Part shown: piece after piece, positions 32,902 through 41,425 of the stretch
Layout of the letters: every line of letters starts with the position of its first letter
How positions within the stretch are numbered: position 1 is the first letter of the stretch
Assembly (NCBI GenBank): GCA_002362575.1
Contig: DEUM01000018.1
Coordinates: forward strand, 1-64,000
Direction of reading: 5' to 3'
Source: Lachnoclostridium sp. UBA3262
GTDB taxonomy: Bacteria; Bacillota; Clostridia; Lachnospirales; Lachnospiraceae
DNA: 64,000 nt
The notes under the pieces: model-generated
What the model was told of the DNA's origin: nothing
Seen by the model: the letters and a program-made list of their open reading frames with translations, nothing else
The model's database searches: none
Made by a program: the position numbers and the translations under genes

Positions 32902-34170
32902 ATGAAGAAAAATACGATTCTGAATCTTGCACAGGTGAAGGAAATTGAGAAAACCTATCCAACGCCTTTTCATATTTATGATGAGAAAGCAATTCGCGAA
33001 AATGCCCGCGCATTAAAAGACGCATTTTCTTGGAATTCTGGTTACCGTGAATATTTTGCTGTAAAGGCAACACCAAATCCTTTTATATTAAAAATCCTAC
33101 AGGAGGAGGGCTGCGGCGTCGACTGTTCCTCTCTGACTGAGCTTATGCTCTCTGAGGCGGTTGGTTTCCGGGGTGAGGATATTATGTTTTCCTCCAATGT
33201 CACTCCCCTCAAAGAGTATCAAAAAGCAGACGAGCTGGGCGCTTATATCAATTTAGATGATTTTACCCATATTGATTTTATAAAAGACACTATCGGTATT
33301 CCGGAAACCATCTGCTGCCGCTACAATCCGGGCGGCGTATTTGAACTCGGCACTGACATCATGGATAATCCGGGAGACGCAAAGTACGGTTTTACGAAAG
33401 AACAGATAATAGAGGGCTACAAAAAACTGATGGGACTCGGCGCTAAAAACTTTGGCCTTCATGCTTTCATTGCCAGCAATACGGTCAGCAATGAATATTA
33501 TCCTGCACTTGCTGGTATCCTTTTTGAACTCGCTGTGGAGTTAAAGGAAAAGACTGGCGCCAATATCCGGTTTATCAATCTTTCCGGCGGAATCGGAATC
33601 CCATATACCCCGGACAAGGAGCCAAATGATATTAAAGTAATCGGAGAGGGTGTACGGGAACAGTTCGAAAAAATCCTTGTTCCTGCCGGTCTTGGCGACG
33701 TCGCCATTTTTACAGAGCTTGGGCGTTTCATGCTGGGGCCTTACGGTCAGCTTGTGACTAAGTGTATCCACCAGAAGCACATTTACAAAGAATATATCGG
33801 TTTGAATACGTGCGCCTGCGACCTGATGCGTCCTGCCATGTATAATGCATATCATCATATCACAGTACTCGGCAAGGAAAATGAACCATGTAATTATAAA
33901 TATGATGTAACAGGTTCTCTCTGCGAGAATAATGACAAATTTGCTATTGACCGTATGCTTCCTAAAATTGATGTTGGCGACTATCTCGTTCTGCACGATA
34001 CCGGAGCACACGGATATGCCATGGGATATAATTACAACGGCAAACTGAAATCACCGGAGCTTCTTTTAAAGGAGGATGGCAGTGTTCAGATGATACGCCG
34101 CGGAGAAACACCGCAGGATTATTTTGCTACATTTGATTTTTGTGATATTTTGAAGGATATGAAGTATTAA
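32902..34170 (+). CDS. lysA: Diaminopimelate decarboxylase
   Basis: A 422-residue alanine-racemase-fold PLP decarboxylase. The PLP lysine is in YFAVKATPNP (about residue 53), with FINLSGGIGIPY, TELGRFMLGPYG and LHDTGAHGYAMGYNYNG. LysA makes L-lysine from meso-diaminopimelate. CGGAGG precedes the ATG. Related families (PLP decarboxylases for carboxynorspermidine or ornithine) share the fold, but length and motifs fit LysA. It is a single-gene unit between its own promoter and a strong terminator. Confidence 0.85.
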   Translation: MKKNTILNLAQVKEIEKTYPTPFHIYDEKAIRENARALKDAFSWNSGYREYFAVKATPNPFILKILQEEGCGVDCSSLTELMLSEAVGFRGEDIMFSSNVTPLKEYQKADELGAYINLDDFTHIDFIKDTIGIPETICCRYNPGGVFELGTDIMDNPGDAKYGFTKEQIIEGYKKLMGLGAKNFGLHAFIASNTVSNEYYPALAGILFELAVELKEKTGANIRFINLSGGIGIPYTPDKEPNDIKVIGEGVREQFEKILVPAGLGDVAIFTELGRFMLGPYGQLVTKCIHQKHIYKEYIGLNTCACDLMRPAMYNAYHHITVLGKENEPCNYKYDVTGSLCENNDKFAIDRMLPKIDVGDYLVLHDTGAHGYAMGYNYNGKLKSPELLLKEDGSVQMIRRGETPQDYFATFDFCDILKDMKY

Positions 34171-34199
34171 GAATATTTACTGTTCTATGTATATAGGAA

Positions 34200-34235
34200 G
34201 GAAAAGGCAGCTTTACCAGTCTGCCTTTTCCTTTT
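34200..34235 (+). terminator. Terminator after lysA
   Basis: GGAAAAGGCAG pairs with CTGCCTTTTCC (11 bp, 10-nt loop), followed by TTTTACT. It may also serve the convergent toxin gene on the other strand. Confidence 0.9.
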
Positions 34236-34272
34236 ACTATTCTTATATAGTATCTTCACTCTTGCTCCTCTG

Positions 34273-34584
34273 TTATATTAAATTCCGATACTCCCGCCTG
34301 CTGTCTACAACGGCATAGACAGTAACCGTTTTATCCAGTTCATCCACTTTATAAAATACCAGATGATTTTCTACTATCAAAACCCGATAGCCCTGCTTCC
34401 TCAAAATCGAATAGCGCGGAATATTCCCCGATTGTGGAAAATCCCGAAGCTGACTAATTGCTTTCTCAATCTTATCTAAATAGTGTAAAGCAACTTCTAC
34501 ACTCCCCGAATCATCTGCTATATAAAACAGAATCTCACGTAATTGATCTTCTACCCTGTCTGTTCGTAAGATTTCGTAACTCAT
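34273..34584 (-). CDS. RelE/ParE-family toxin
   Basis: 103 residues with the RelE/ParE plan: an N-terminal helix pair (DQLREILFYIADDSGS, ALHYLDKIEKAISQLRDFP), then beta strands with GYRVLIVENHLVFYKVDELDKTVTVYAVVDSRREY. The R-R and Y near the C-terminus fit RelE-type ribonucleases. It overlaps the antitoxin stop by 4 bp (ATGA), the standard antitoxin-first arrangement. Whether it cleaves mRNA on ribosomes or poisons gyrase is not visible. Confidence 0.87.
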   Translation of the reverse strand: MSYEILRTDRVEDQLREILFYIADDSGSVEVALHYLDKIEKAISQLRDFPQSGNIPRYSILRKQGYRVLIVENHLVFYKVDELDKTVTVYAVVDSRREYRNLI

Positions 34585-34859
34585 TCATCCTTCCTTTCCA
34601 GCAAAGATGTACGAATATTATCAAAGGTATCTTGTATTGGTGCAACCCTGCCCTGTTTCATATCCTCCTCTGACTCTGCCAATGTACGCAAAAGTTCCAA
34701 TTCCGCAGTCATCTGCTTATAAGCCTGAAAACCCATTACTGCTGTATCACCTTTACCGTTTACGGTAATAATAACAGCCTCTTTGCTTTCCCGGCATTGT
34801 TTTGAAATCTCGGAATAATGGTTTCTCAAATCAGAAGATGGTCGAATTGCAACTTCCAT
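34581..34859 (-). CDS. Phd/YefM-family antitoxin
   Basis: A 92-residue Phd/YefM antitoxin: IRPSSDLRNHYSEISKQCRESKEAVIITVNGKGDTAVMGFQAYKQM is the DNA-binding fold, with a charged C-terminal toxin-neutralising tail. GAAGGTGATGAG precedes the ATG. It should repress its own promoter, and a fitting palindrome lies just upstream (34884-34912). Confidence 0.87.
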   Translation of the reverse strand: MEVAIRPSSDLRNHYSEISKQCRESKEAVIITVNGKGDTAVMGFQAYKQMTAELELLRTLAESEEDMKQGRVAPIQDTFDNIRTSLLERKDE

Positions 34860-34883
34860 CTCATCACCTTCTCTCTATCAGAT

Positions 34884-34920
34884 ATAGTCATATCATATCA
34901 TAATATGACTATTGATTCAA
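34884..34920 (-). promoter_or_regulatory. Toxin-antitoxin promoter with palindromic operator
   Basis: TTGAAT (34920-34915), 17 bp, TATGAT (34897-34892) on the minus strand. A perfect 10-bp inverted repeat, ATAGTCATAT / ATATGACTAT (34884-34893 and 34903-34912), covers the spacer and -10, the position expected for Phd-type autorepression. Confidence 0.7.
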
Positions 34921-34969
34921 TAAAATATTTAATACTTTTCGCACATTGAACTTTTTTACTTCATATTCC

Positions 34970-36685
34970 TCACTTGCGCTTGACGCCTGACCATTTACCA
35001 TATATCTTTTTCTTTCCTGATTTTTTCCACACTCGTACACGAAAATAATATTTCTTCTTAGATTTCAATTTCCGGATTGTTATTACCGAATTGGTAAAAG
35101 ATTTTTTCTTTGCTGATTTCCACTTTTTCCCGACATTATACTGTACTTCGTAGTTCACCTTTGATATCTTTTTGCAGATTACCTTTGCCCTGTTCCCCGA
35201 TCGCTTTATTTTCTTTATCTTAGCTTTTGCAGAAAGCATTTTTTTCTTAGTAAAGCGAATGGTGGAACGTCTTGACACCATGCGTGTAATAATGATTGGC
35301 GGTTTCTCCTCACTGACCTGCTTTTTGCCGACAGCAGGTTTCGGGGTTAAACTTTCCTTTGACATCGGCGTTGTTGTCGGAGGTACTGTCGATAGCCCTG
35401 TCGGATGTGCTGTCTGTAATACAGTTGTTGGCGACGTCGGGGCTGGTTTTTCTGTAGGGACTGGTTTTGCCGTCGGCGGTACTGCCTTTGGCTGTGCGTT
35501 TAGCATAAGACTTCCCTCTCGTTTTTTATACCCTTTCTCCTCTGGTACAAATAGAACGGAACAGAGATTCTCTCCCGGCTGCAGTTTCTGCAACGGCTCT
35601 TTCCACTCCCAACTACCTTTGATGTCCTCGCCAGTGTAAGGATTCCTGCATTTTCCCGGAAGCAGGCGGATATCCTGTAATATCTGCCCTTCCTTTCCTT
35701 GAACACATGACTGAGGGTAACTTACTACATCTGGTGTAACCGACAGAACCGTTACCTTTATTTTCTGGCATGATGACTCATAATTCTCAGCATTATCCGG
35801 TTTAAATATTGTTACAACCTGCTGTTCTCCGGCACGCCCCAGTATCTCCTTCTCATCCCTGAAAGTCAGCGTCCCCTCCACAGACTCTCCCGAATATGGA
35901 TTTACAAAGGTGTATTTTGGTTTGACACCAGAAAGCGTCTCCCCATAATGGATTTCCGGCACACTGCACTCCAGCAGTTTAGGGATAGCCTTTTTTATTT
36001 GTATTACAGTGCACCTAGCATGGTAGGTTTCCTCATATGTAAGTGGCCGTTCTGGTTTAAAAAGAGCATCCCATTTCCATGTTCCTACTTCATGAACCAG
36101 ATATGGCGAGACCAGTGACCACTGTCCCGGGATGGAACTTTTCCAACGTACGCTTTCTTCCCGGATTGCCGCCTCTGACAACGGCTGCCCATAAAATATA
36201 GCGTCAGTAATAAAGGCAATATCACCGCTGCGCTTGACTTCATAAGGACGTTTGATGAGTCGTCCCCCCGTTCTCACAGAAACCTGTTCTGCCCCCCACA
36301 AATCGCCCTGCGATTTTTCTAAGTCTACAGTTCCCCATATCTGGAGCTGACCATCCATTTTCAGACCACCCTTTCCCAGCGTAAGGGTTACTCCCGGTCT
36401 TACTACTACTAATGTACGTGCATTGCACACTAGATCATTTGTCCACTCTTTTATGTCAAGATGATAATTGGCATTAAAGTAAATCTCTCCACCATACCGG
36501 CAGGCACGAAATGCCTCCTCCGCAGAATTTGTAAAACCTTTTTTATTATCCAATGAACAATACTCAATCGCGTACTTTTCTGATGATTCAGCAGCATGAC
36601 TTACCCACGCAGACTCTGGCGGTGTACATCCTGCCATCAGTCCCAGAATTAACAAAACTGCTACTATTTTTTTCACTTTTCCCAT
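34970..36685 (-). CDS. Secreted lipoprotein with proline/threonine-rich linker and basic C-terminal domain
   Basis: 571 residues. The signal peptide ends with the lipobox LMAGC (residues 16-20), so it is probably a membrane-anchored lipoprotein. Residues 40-390 are beta-rich (a short beta-helix-like start near 60-120, then Ig-like repeats with NPYSGE / NPYTGE). Residues 395-455 are a Pro/Thr linker. The last 115 residues resemble a fibronectin-III-like fold (YEVQYNVGKKW, YYFRVRVWKK) loaded with lysine. The very basic end may bind wall polymers. The function is unknown. GGGAGG precedes the ATG. Confidence 0.75.
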   Translation of the reverse strand: MGKVKKIVAVLLILGLMAGCTPPESAWVSHAAESSEKYAIEYCSLDNKKGFTNSAEEAFRACRYGGEIYFNANYHLDIKEWTNDLVCNARTLVVVRPGVTLTLGKGGLKMDGQLQIWGTVDLEKSQGDLWGAEQVSVRTGGRLIKRPYEVKRSGDIAFITDAIFYGQPLSEAAIREESVRWKSSIPGQWSLVSPYLVHEVGTWKWDALFKPERPLTYEETYHARCTVIQIKKAIPKLLECSVPEIHYGETLSGVKPKYTFVNPYSGESVEGTLTFRDEKEILGRAGEQQVVTIFKPDNAENYESSCQKIKVTVLSVTPDVVSYPQSCVQGKEGQILQDIRLLPGKCRNPYTGEDIKGSWEWKEPLQKLQPGENLCSVLFVPEEKGYKKREGSLMLNAQPKAVPPTAKPVPTEKPAPTSPTTVLQTAHPTGLSTVPPTTTPMSKESLTPKPAVGKKQVSEEKPPIIITRMVSRRSTIRFTKKKMLSAKAKIKKIKRSGNRAKVICKKISKVNYEVQYNVGKKWKSAKKKSFTNSVITIRKLKSKKKYYFRVRVWKKSGKKKIYGKWSGVKRK

Positions 36686-36808
36686 ACGTTTTCCTCCCTG
36701 ATTTACACTTTTTCTTTTTTCTGGATGATTTTATAGAAACTTCTCTTGATTATAGAGAACTGACACAATATATTGCACTTTGTTCTGTTTCTGGCACAGT
36801 ATATTGTG

Positions 36809-36859
36809 ATTCCTTTCGAAAGGAATTTTAGTGTATCACAGGAGGAATTTGTTTGTCAA
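36809..36859 (-). promoter_or_regulatory. Promoter with adjoining 18-bp perfect palindrome
   Basis: TTGACA (36859-36854), 18 bp, TACACT (36835-36830) on the minus strand. Directly after the -10, near the expected transcription start, lies the perfect palindrome ATTCCTTTCGAAAGGAAT (36809-36826). It could be a repressor operator or a 5' stem on the lipoprotein mRNA. Confidence 0.5.
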
Positions 36860-36912
36860 TACTTTTTTACTTTTATTTTATAAATATTTAAATTCTCATA
36901 ATATCCGCTTTG

Positions 36913-38367
36913 TTATGGACGCGCGACAACCGGTACATCGCTCTTTTTAAAAATATCTCTGTCACGTATTACTACATTGTTGTAGGTAGAACTGCTCTCC
37001 ATCGTTTTGCCATTTCCAATGTACATAGCAATGTGATAGATACGCTTATAACGCCCGTTTCTCCGCGCTTTTTTCCCACCAAAGCAGATTAAATCCCCAG
37101 GGCGCAGCTTATCCGGATTATATTTCCCGGAAGCCTTTACATACTTTCCCTTCCCCACATAATATTTCGCAATCTCCGCCGCTACCGGTGCCCATGAAGT
37201 CTTTCGGACTAAATATTTTCCCGCTGCACGGTAACAACGATACACAAAGGAAGAGCAATCAAAAAGTTTTTTACTCATCCGTCTTGCCTGACTATAATGC
37301 GCCTTTCCGATGCGCTTGTAGCCATACCGCATCGCTTTTACTGCTTTTTTTGTGCTTACCGCCAAATAGTATTTGAGAACCTTTCCGTCCACATTGCAAA
37401 AAATAACGGTGCTTCCTTTTTTCTTCGTCCGGACATTGCCCTTCTGGCTCACTGTGGCGATTTTAGAATTTCCACTGCTCCATCTTTTCACACTGTGGCT
37501 ATTCGTTCCCGTTACTTTTACCTGTAATCCTTTCTTGGTCTGGTAAAATCCGTACTTTACTTTTAATTTTGGATTTGTGACAGTAACCGTGCAGGTTGTC
37601 GTCATACCGTCTACCATGGCGGTTACAACAGCAGTTCCTTCCTTGTGTGCTTTCAGTGTTACTCCATAAGCATTGTAAGTCTGTATTGATACAATACTTG
37701 CGTTGGATGAGGAATATCCTGCCTGACCTCCCGTAGTATCCAGCAGGAGCAGTGTCGTCTGGCATCCCTTCGCAAGATTCATTTTCTTTTCTTCAAAGTG
37801 TGGATTTATAATTTGCACCGGAATACGGTAACGATATGTACCGCCGTAGGAATCTGTAACTGCAACTAAAATATACGTTTTTCCTGCTCCAACTGGCGTT
37901 ATCATTCCGTTTTTTCCGACCTTTGCCACCTTTGTATTTTCCGAAGACCACTGGCATTGTAATCCTTCAAAGGCTGCTACCTTAATTTGGAATGTACCCG
38001 CGCCTATTGCATGCGGAGGATAGGATTTGTCGTTAAACGACAGTGCTGACAAAATCTCATTCGCCCTTACCTCTATCTTACAGTATACAGATGTTTCTTT
38101 CTCAGTCCGTATCGAAACGGTCGCCTTCCCTGCCTGAAGTGCAGAAACCACACCTTTTTCCGATATTCTTACAACCTTTTCGTTATCCGCTACCCATTTT
38201 CCCTCCGGAATCTCCGGCAACTGCACTGTCTGTCCCAGATAGAGACAATATTTTATAATTTCATCTTGGTCAGACGCCGCCTGCGCCTGTACTCCACTTG
38301 CCATACAAAGTATAAAAATAATTCCAAACCATGCTATAAACCAATGTTTTCTTCTCGTCTTTATCAT
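36913..38367 (-). CDS. Secreted Ig-like (Big_2) and NlpC/P60 cell-wall peptidase
   Basis: 484 residues with a signal peptide (hydrophobic residues 10-30, then AQAAS). Three bacterial Ig-like repeats of the Big_2 type follow (for example WVADNEKVVRISEKGVVSALQAGKATVSI and WSSENTKVAKVGKNGMITPVGAGKTYI). The C-terminal NlpC/P60 domain starts near residue 345, with catalytic Cys in FDCSSFV and His in IYHIAMYIG. These enzymes cut D-glutamyl-diaminopimelate bonds in peptidoglycan. The Big_2 part probably binds wall or surface glycans. Many lysines give it a basic surface, like the next gene downstream. Confidence 0.9.
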   Translation of the reverse strand: MIKTRRKHWFIAWFGIIFILCMASGVQAQAASDQDEIIKYCLYLGQTVQLPEIPEGKWVADNEKVVRISEKGVVSALQAGKATVSIRTEKETSVYCKIEVRANEILSALSFNDKSYPPHAIGAGTFQIKVAAFEGLQCQWSSENTKVAKVGKNGMITPVGAGKTYILVAVTDSYGGTYRYRIPVQIINPHFEEKKMNLAKGCQTTLLLLDTTGGQAGYSSSNASIVSIQTYNAYGVTLKAHKEGTAVVTAMVDGMTTTCTVTVTNPKLKVKYGFYQTKKGLQVKVTGTNSHSVKRWSSGNSKIATVSQKGNVRTKKKGSTVIFCNVDGKVLKYYLAVSTKKAVKAMRYGYKRIGKAHYSQARRMSKKLFDCSSFVYRCYRAAGKYLVRKTSWAPVAAEIAKYYVGKGKYVKASGKYNPDKLRPGDLICFGGKKARRNGRYKRIYHIAMYIGNGKTMESSSTYNNVVIRDRDIFKKSDVPVVARP

Positions 38368-38437
38368 ACGCCTTACCCTTCCCTCTTTTTCTATTCTGTG
38401 TTTTCATTCCTTATTGAGCGACTTCACCAGTAACATC

Positions 38438-38465
38438 AATAGGGACTACCTAAGCAGTCCCCATT
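38438..38465. terminator. Stem-loop between serS and the NlpC/P60 gene
   Basis: AATAGGGACT with AGTCCCCATT (10 bp with one mismatch, 8-nt loop), 20 bp after the serS stop. T-rich sequence follows it on the plus strand rather than on the serS strand, so its role as a serS terminator is uncertain. Confidence 0.5.
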
Positions 38466-38485
38466 GTATTATTTTTCTATGTCAA

Positions 38486-39775
38486 TCATTTGTTTTTGAC
38501 TTCTATTTTCTCCTTGCCCCCCATATATGGACGGAGTGCTTTTGGAATATTAACAGTGCCATCTTCATTCAGATTATTTTCTAAAAAGGCAATTAACATT
38601 CGTGGCGGCGCCACAACGGTATTGTTCAACGTATGGGCAAAATACTTTCCTCCCTTACCCACAACGCGGATTTTGAGCCGTCTTGCCTGTGCGTCTCCCA
38701 GATTAGAGCAGCTCCCTACCTCAAAATATTTTTTCTGACGTGGAGACCACGCCTCCACATCAATGGATTTTACCTTTAAATCTGCCAAGTCGCCGGAGCA
38801 GCACTCTAATGTCCGTACTGGAATATCCAATGAACGGAATAAGTCTACGGTGTTCTGCCACAATTTTTCGAACCATGTCATACTATCTTCCGGCTTGCAG
38901 ACTACTATCATCTCCTGCTTTTCAAACTGATGAATCCGGTAAACGCCGCGCTCCTCAATCCCATGTGCTCCTTTTTCTTTCCGGAAACACGGGGAATAAC
39001 TGGTAAGCGTCTTTGGCAGTTCTTCCTCTGGAATAATTTTATCAATAAATTTACCAATCATGGAGTGTTCACTTGTCCCAATCAGATAGAGGTCTTCCCC
39101 TTCAATTTTGTACATCATGGCGTCCATCTCGTCGAAGGACATGACACCTGTGACAACATTTGAACGAATCATGAATGGCGGTACACAGTAGGTAAATCCT
39201 CTGTCTATCATAAAATCCCTTGCATACGAAATCACTGCCGAGTGCAGTCTGGCAATATCCCCCATCAGATAATAAAATCCGTTGCCTGCTACGTCCCGCG
39301 CTGCATCCAGATCAATGCCGTCAAATTTTTCCATAATCTCTGTATGATATGGAATTTCATAATCTGGCACAACCGGCTCTCCGTATTTCTCTATTTCCAC
39401 GTTCTCACTGTCATCTTTTCCGATTGGCACGCTCTCATCAATAATATTAGGAATAACGAGCATACGCTCCTGAATCTGCTCTGCAATCTCTGCCTCTCTT
39501 GCCTCAAGAGCAGAAAGCTCGTCCGCACTTTTCGCAACTTCTGCCTTCATCGCCTCGGCTTCTTCTTTTTTCCCCTGCCCCATCAGTGCGCCTATCATCT
39601 TGGAGTTCTTTTTGCGGCTCGCACGCAAATCATCTGCCTTCTGCTGGGTTTCCCTTCTCTCTTTATCCAGCTCGATAACCTCATCCACCATAGGAAGCTT
39701 CCGTTCCTGAAATTTGTTTTTAATATTCTGTTTTACGATATCCGGATTTTCCCTTAAAAATTTAATATCTAACAT
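38486..39775 (-). CDS. serS: Serine--tRNA ligase
   Basis: A 429-residue class II synthetase. It starts MLDIKFLRENPDIVKQNIKNKF with the long N-terminal coiled-coil tRNA arm (residues 30-100). It has motif 2 (SPCFRKEKGAHGIEERGVYRIHQFEKQE) and motif 3 (LNNTVVAPPRMLIAFLENN). GGAGG precedes the ATG at 39775; longer readings overlap the leader. I do not see a T-box in the short (about 50 nt) leader after the promoter at 39815-39843. Confidence 0.97.
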   Translation of the reverse strand: MLDIKFLRENPDIVKQNIKNKFQERKLPMVDEVIELDKERRETQQKADDLRASRKKNSKMIGALMGQGKKEEAEAMKAEVAKSADELSALEAREAEIAEQIQERMLVIPNIIDESVPIGKDDSENVEIEKYGEPVVPDYEIPYHTEIMEKFDGIDLDAARDVAGNGFYYLMGDIARLHSAVISYARDFMIDRGFTYCVPPFMIRSNVVTGVMSFDEMDAMMYKIEGEDLYLIGTSEHSMIGKFIDKIIPEEELPKTLTSYSPCFRKEKGAHGIEERGVYRIHQFEKQEMIVVCKPEDSMTWFEKLWQNTVDLFRSLDIPVRTLECCSGDLADLKVKSIDVEAWSPRQKKYFEVGSCSNLGDAQARRLKIRVVGKGGKYFAHTLNNTVVAPPRMLIAFLENNLNEDGTVNIPKALRPYMGGKEKIEVKNK

Positions 39776-39814
39776 ATCTTCCTCCATCTGTTTTTGTTCA
39801 CACATATAAACAGA

Positions 39815-39843
39815 ATTATACAACACTTTATAAGTCCTTGCAA
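39815..39843 (-). promoter_or_regulatory. Sigma-A promoter of serS
   Basis: TTGCAA (39843-39838), 17 bp, TATAAT (39820-39815) on the minus strand. Confidence 0.75.
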
Positions 39844-39874
39844 GGGGCGGTTTGCATCGCTAAAGGCAATCGCT

Positions 39875-41161
39875 TTATAGCCGCCAGCTTCCATCTTTTT
39901 TCTGTGAGACAGCGCTCTCATAAAATGCTTTCGCGGCTCTCTCCATATAGGAAATATCCATGCACCCTGCTGTTTCCACGGCACTGTGCATGGCAAGCTG
40001 TGGCAGTCCGATATCTAACATCGGTATACTGAGCTGCTGGCTTAACAGGTTGCCAAGTGTACTTCCGCCGGGAACATCGGCCCGGTTTGCAAACTTCTGA
40101 ACCGGAATCTCATGTTTTTCACACAGCTCAGAAAAAACTGCCGCTGTGATTCCAGTCGTCGTATATTTCTGGCTGGCATTATATTTTACAACAATTCCTT
40201 TATTTAATATAACAGGAAATTCTGAGTCGCTTTTTGCCGGAAGGTTCGGGTGCGTCGCATGGGCATTGTCTGCACTGATTAAAAAGCTCCCACTTCTCGC
40301 CCGCTCTGCATCCTCCAAGGTCATATTCACCGCATTTTCAAGCCTTCCTAATACAATAGGCAGAAAATCACTTTTCGCCCCCTGTCTTGTCCCACTCCCC
40401 ACTTCTTCGTTATCAAACATACACCAGATATTTGCCGTGTCTTCTGCTTTTCCTTCTGCTTCCAGAAAACCATGCAGCGTCGTATACGCACATGCCAAAT
40501 CATCAATCCGGGGCGCCATGAAAAATTCATCGCAAGCTCCTATTTTTCCTGCCTTCTGCCTCACGGCAAGTACAAGGTCGGTATCAATGATATTTTCCTC
40601 ACTTACCCCCGACACGGACGCTATCAATTTTTGCAAATCACCATCCCCGCCTCCGTATATAGGCTGCAAATCAATTTGCGGATTGTATGAATATCCCTTG
40701 TTTATGTCGCGGTTAAAATGAATCGCAAGATTTGGGATGACAAAAACATCTTTATCTGCCGCAACACACTTTGTTTCAATCCCATCAGAAGTCCGCATGG
40801 CAATTCGCCCAGCAAAGGTCAGCGGACGGTCAAACCAGCTTGACATAATCATACCGCCATAACCTTCTACCTCCGCTTTGGCATAATATTTATCTTCGCT
40901 CCTGCTTTTCTTGATTCGAAAGGTCGGGGAATCACTGTGGCTTGCCGTCATATGATATTGGCAAATCTTCTTTTCTGGAACAGTAAATGCAACGATACTC
41001 GACTGGTTTCTCGTCACATAATATCTGCCGCCAGCACTAATTTTCCATTTTTCTGTCTCCTGTAACTGACGAAAACCGCCTTGCTCAAGCAGTTTTGACG
41101 CCTCACTTACCGCATGATACGGGCTTACGCTTTTGTCTAGAAAATCAAATAAAGACTTCAT
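39875..41161 (-). CDS. M18-family aminopeptidase
   Basis: A 428-residue M18 metallopeptidase: HMTASHSDSPTFRIK with a zinc His, MAPRIDDLACAYT with a bridging Asp, DNEEVGSGTRQGA with catalytic Glu, and ISADNAHATHPN near the last zinc ligand. It removes N-terminal residues from cytoplasmic peptides. The start at 41161 is preferred because GGAG falls between it and an ATG four codons earlier. Upstream (41213-41412) is a GC-rich repeat and hairpin region. Confidence 0.9.
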   Translation of the reverse strand: MKSLFDFLDKSVSPYHAVSEASKLLEQGGFRQLQETEKWKISAGGRYYVTRNQSSIVAFTVPEKKICQYHMTASHSDSPTFRIKKSRSEDKYYAKAEVEGYGGMIMSSWFDRPLTFAGRIAMRTSDGIETKCVAADKDVFVIPNLAIHFNRDINKGYSYNPQIDLQPIYGGGDGDLQKLIASVSGVSEENIIDTDLVLAVRQKAGKIGACDEFFMAPRIDDLACAYTTLHGFLEAEGKAEDTANIWCMFDNEEVGSGTRQGAKSDFLPIVLGRLENAVNMTLEDAERARSGSFLISADNAHATHPNLPAKSDSEFPVILNKGIVVKYNASQKYTTTGITAAVFSELCEKHEIPVQKFANRADVPGGSTLGNLLSQQLSIPMLDIGLPQLAMHSAVETAGCMDISYMERAAKAFYESAVSQKKDGSWRL

Positions 41162-41212
41162 CTTTTTCTCCATTCTACTACTTTTTATTTATATTATTCC
41201 TTATTTATAGCC

Positions 41213-41412
41213 CACGCCCTGCCCCAGCCGGGCTCTGGGCTCTCACGCCCTGCCAAAGCCAAAGCTCGCGCCCTGCCCCAGCCTCCAATTTCTCTTGCAC
41301 ATCGTGCAAGAGAAATTGGAGGCTGGACGGCTCACGCCGTATACCAGAAGAGTCAAGGAGCTGGGACGAAGGTCGCAAGCGTCTTTCGTCCCAGCTCCTT
41401 GTCCCTTCTGGT
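41213..41412. repeat. GC-rich tandem repeats and two long hairpins between thiC and the M18 gene
   Basis: CACGCCCTGCC-type units repeat three times (about 41213-41281). Then comes a perfect 22-bp hairpin with a 3-nt loop (41279-41300 with 41304-41325, starting CAGCCTCCAATTTC). After that is a 28-bp near-perfect hairpin (41343-41370 with 41385-41412, containing AAGGAGCTGGGACGAA) with a 14-nt loop. Neither is followed by a T-run. No coding frame stands out. The base composition is far more GC-rich than its neighbours. Confidence 0.8.
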
Positions 41413-41425
41413 GCATGGCTTTGTG

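Noticed and set aside
39776..39874. T-box riboswitch before serS
   Set aside because: The leader after the promoter is only about 40-50 nt, too short for a T-box, and no T-box sequence is visible.
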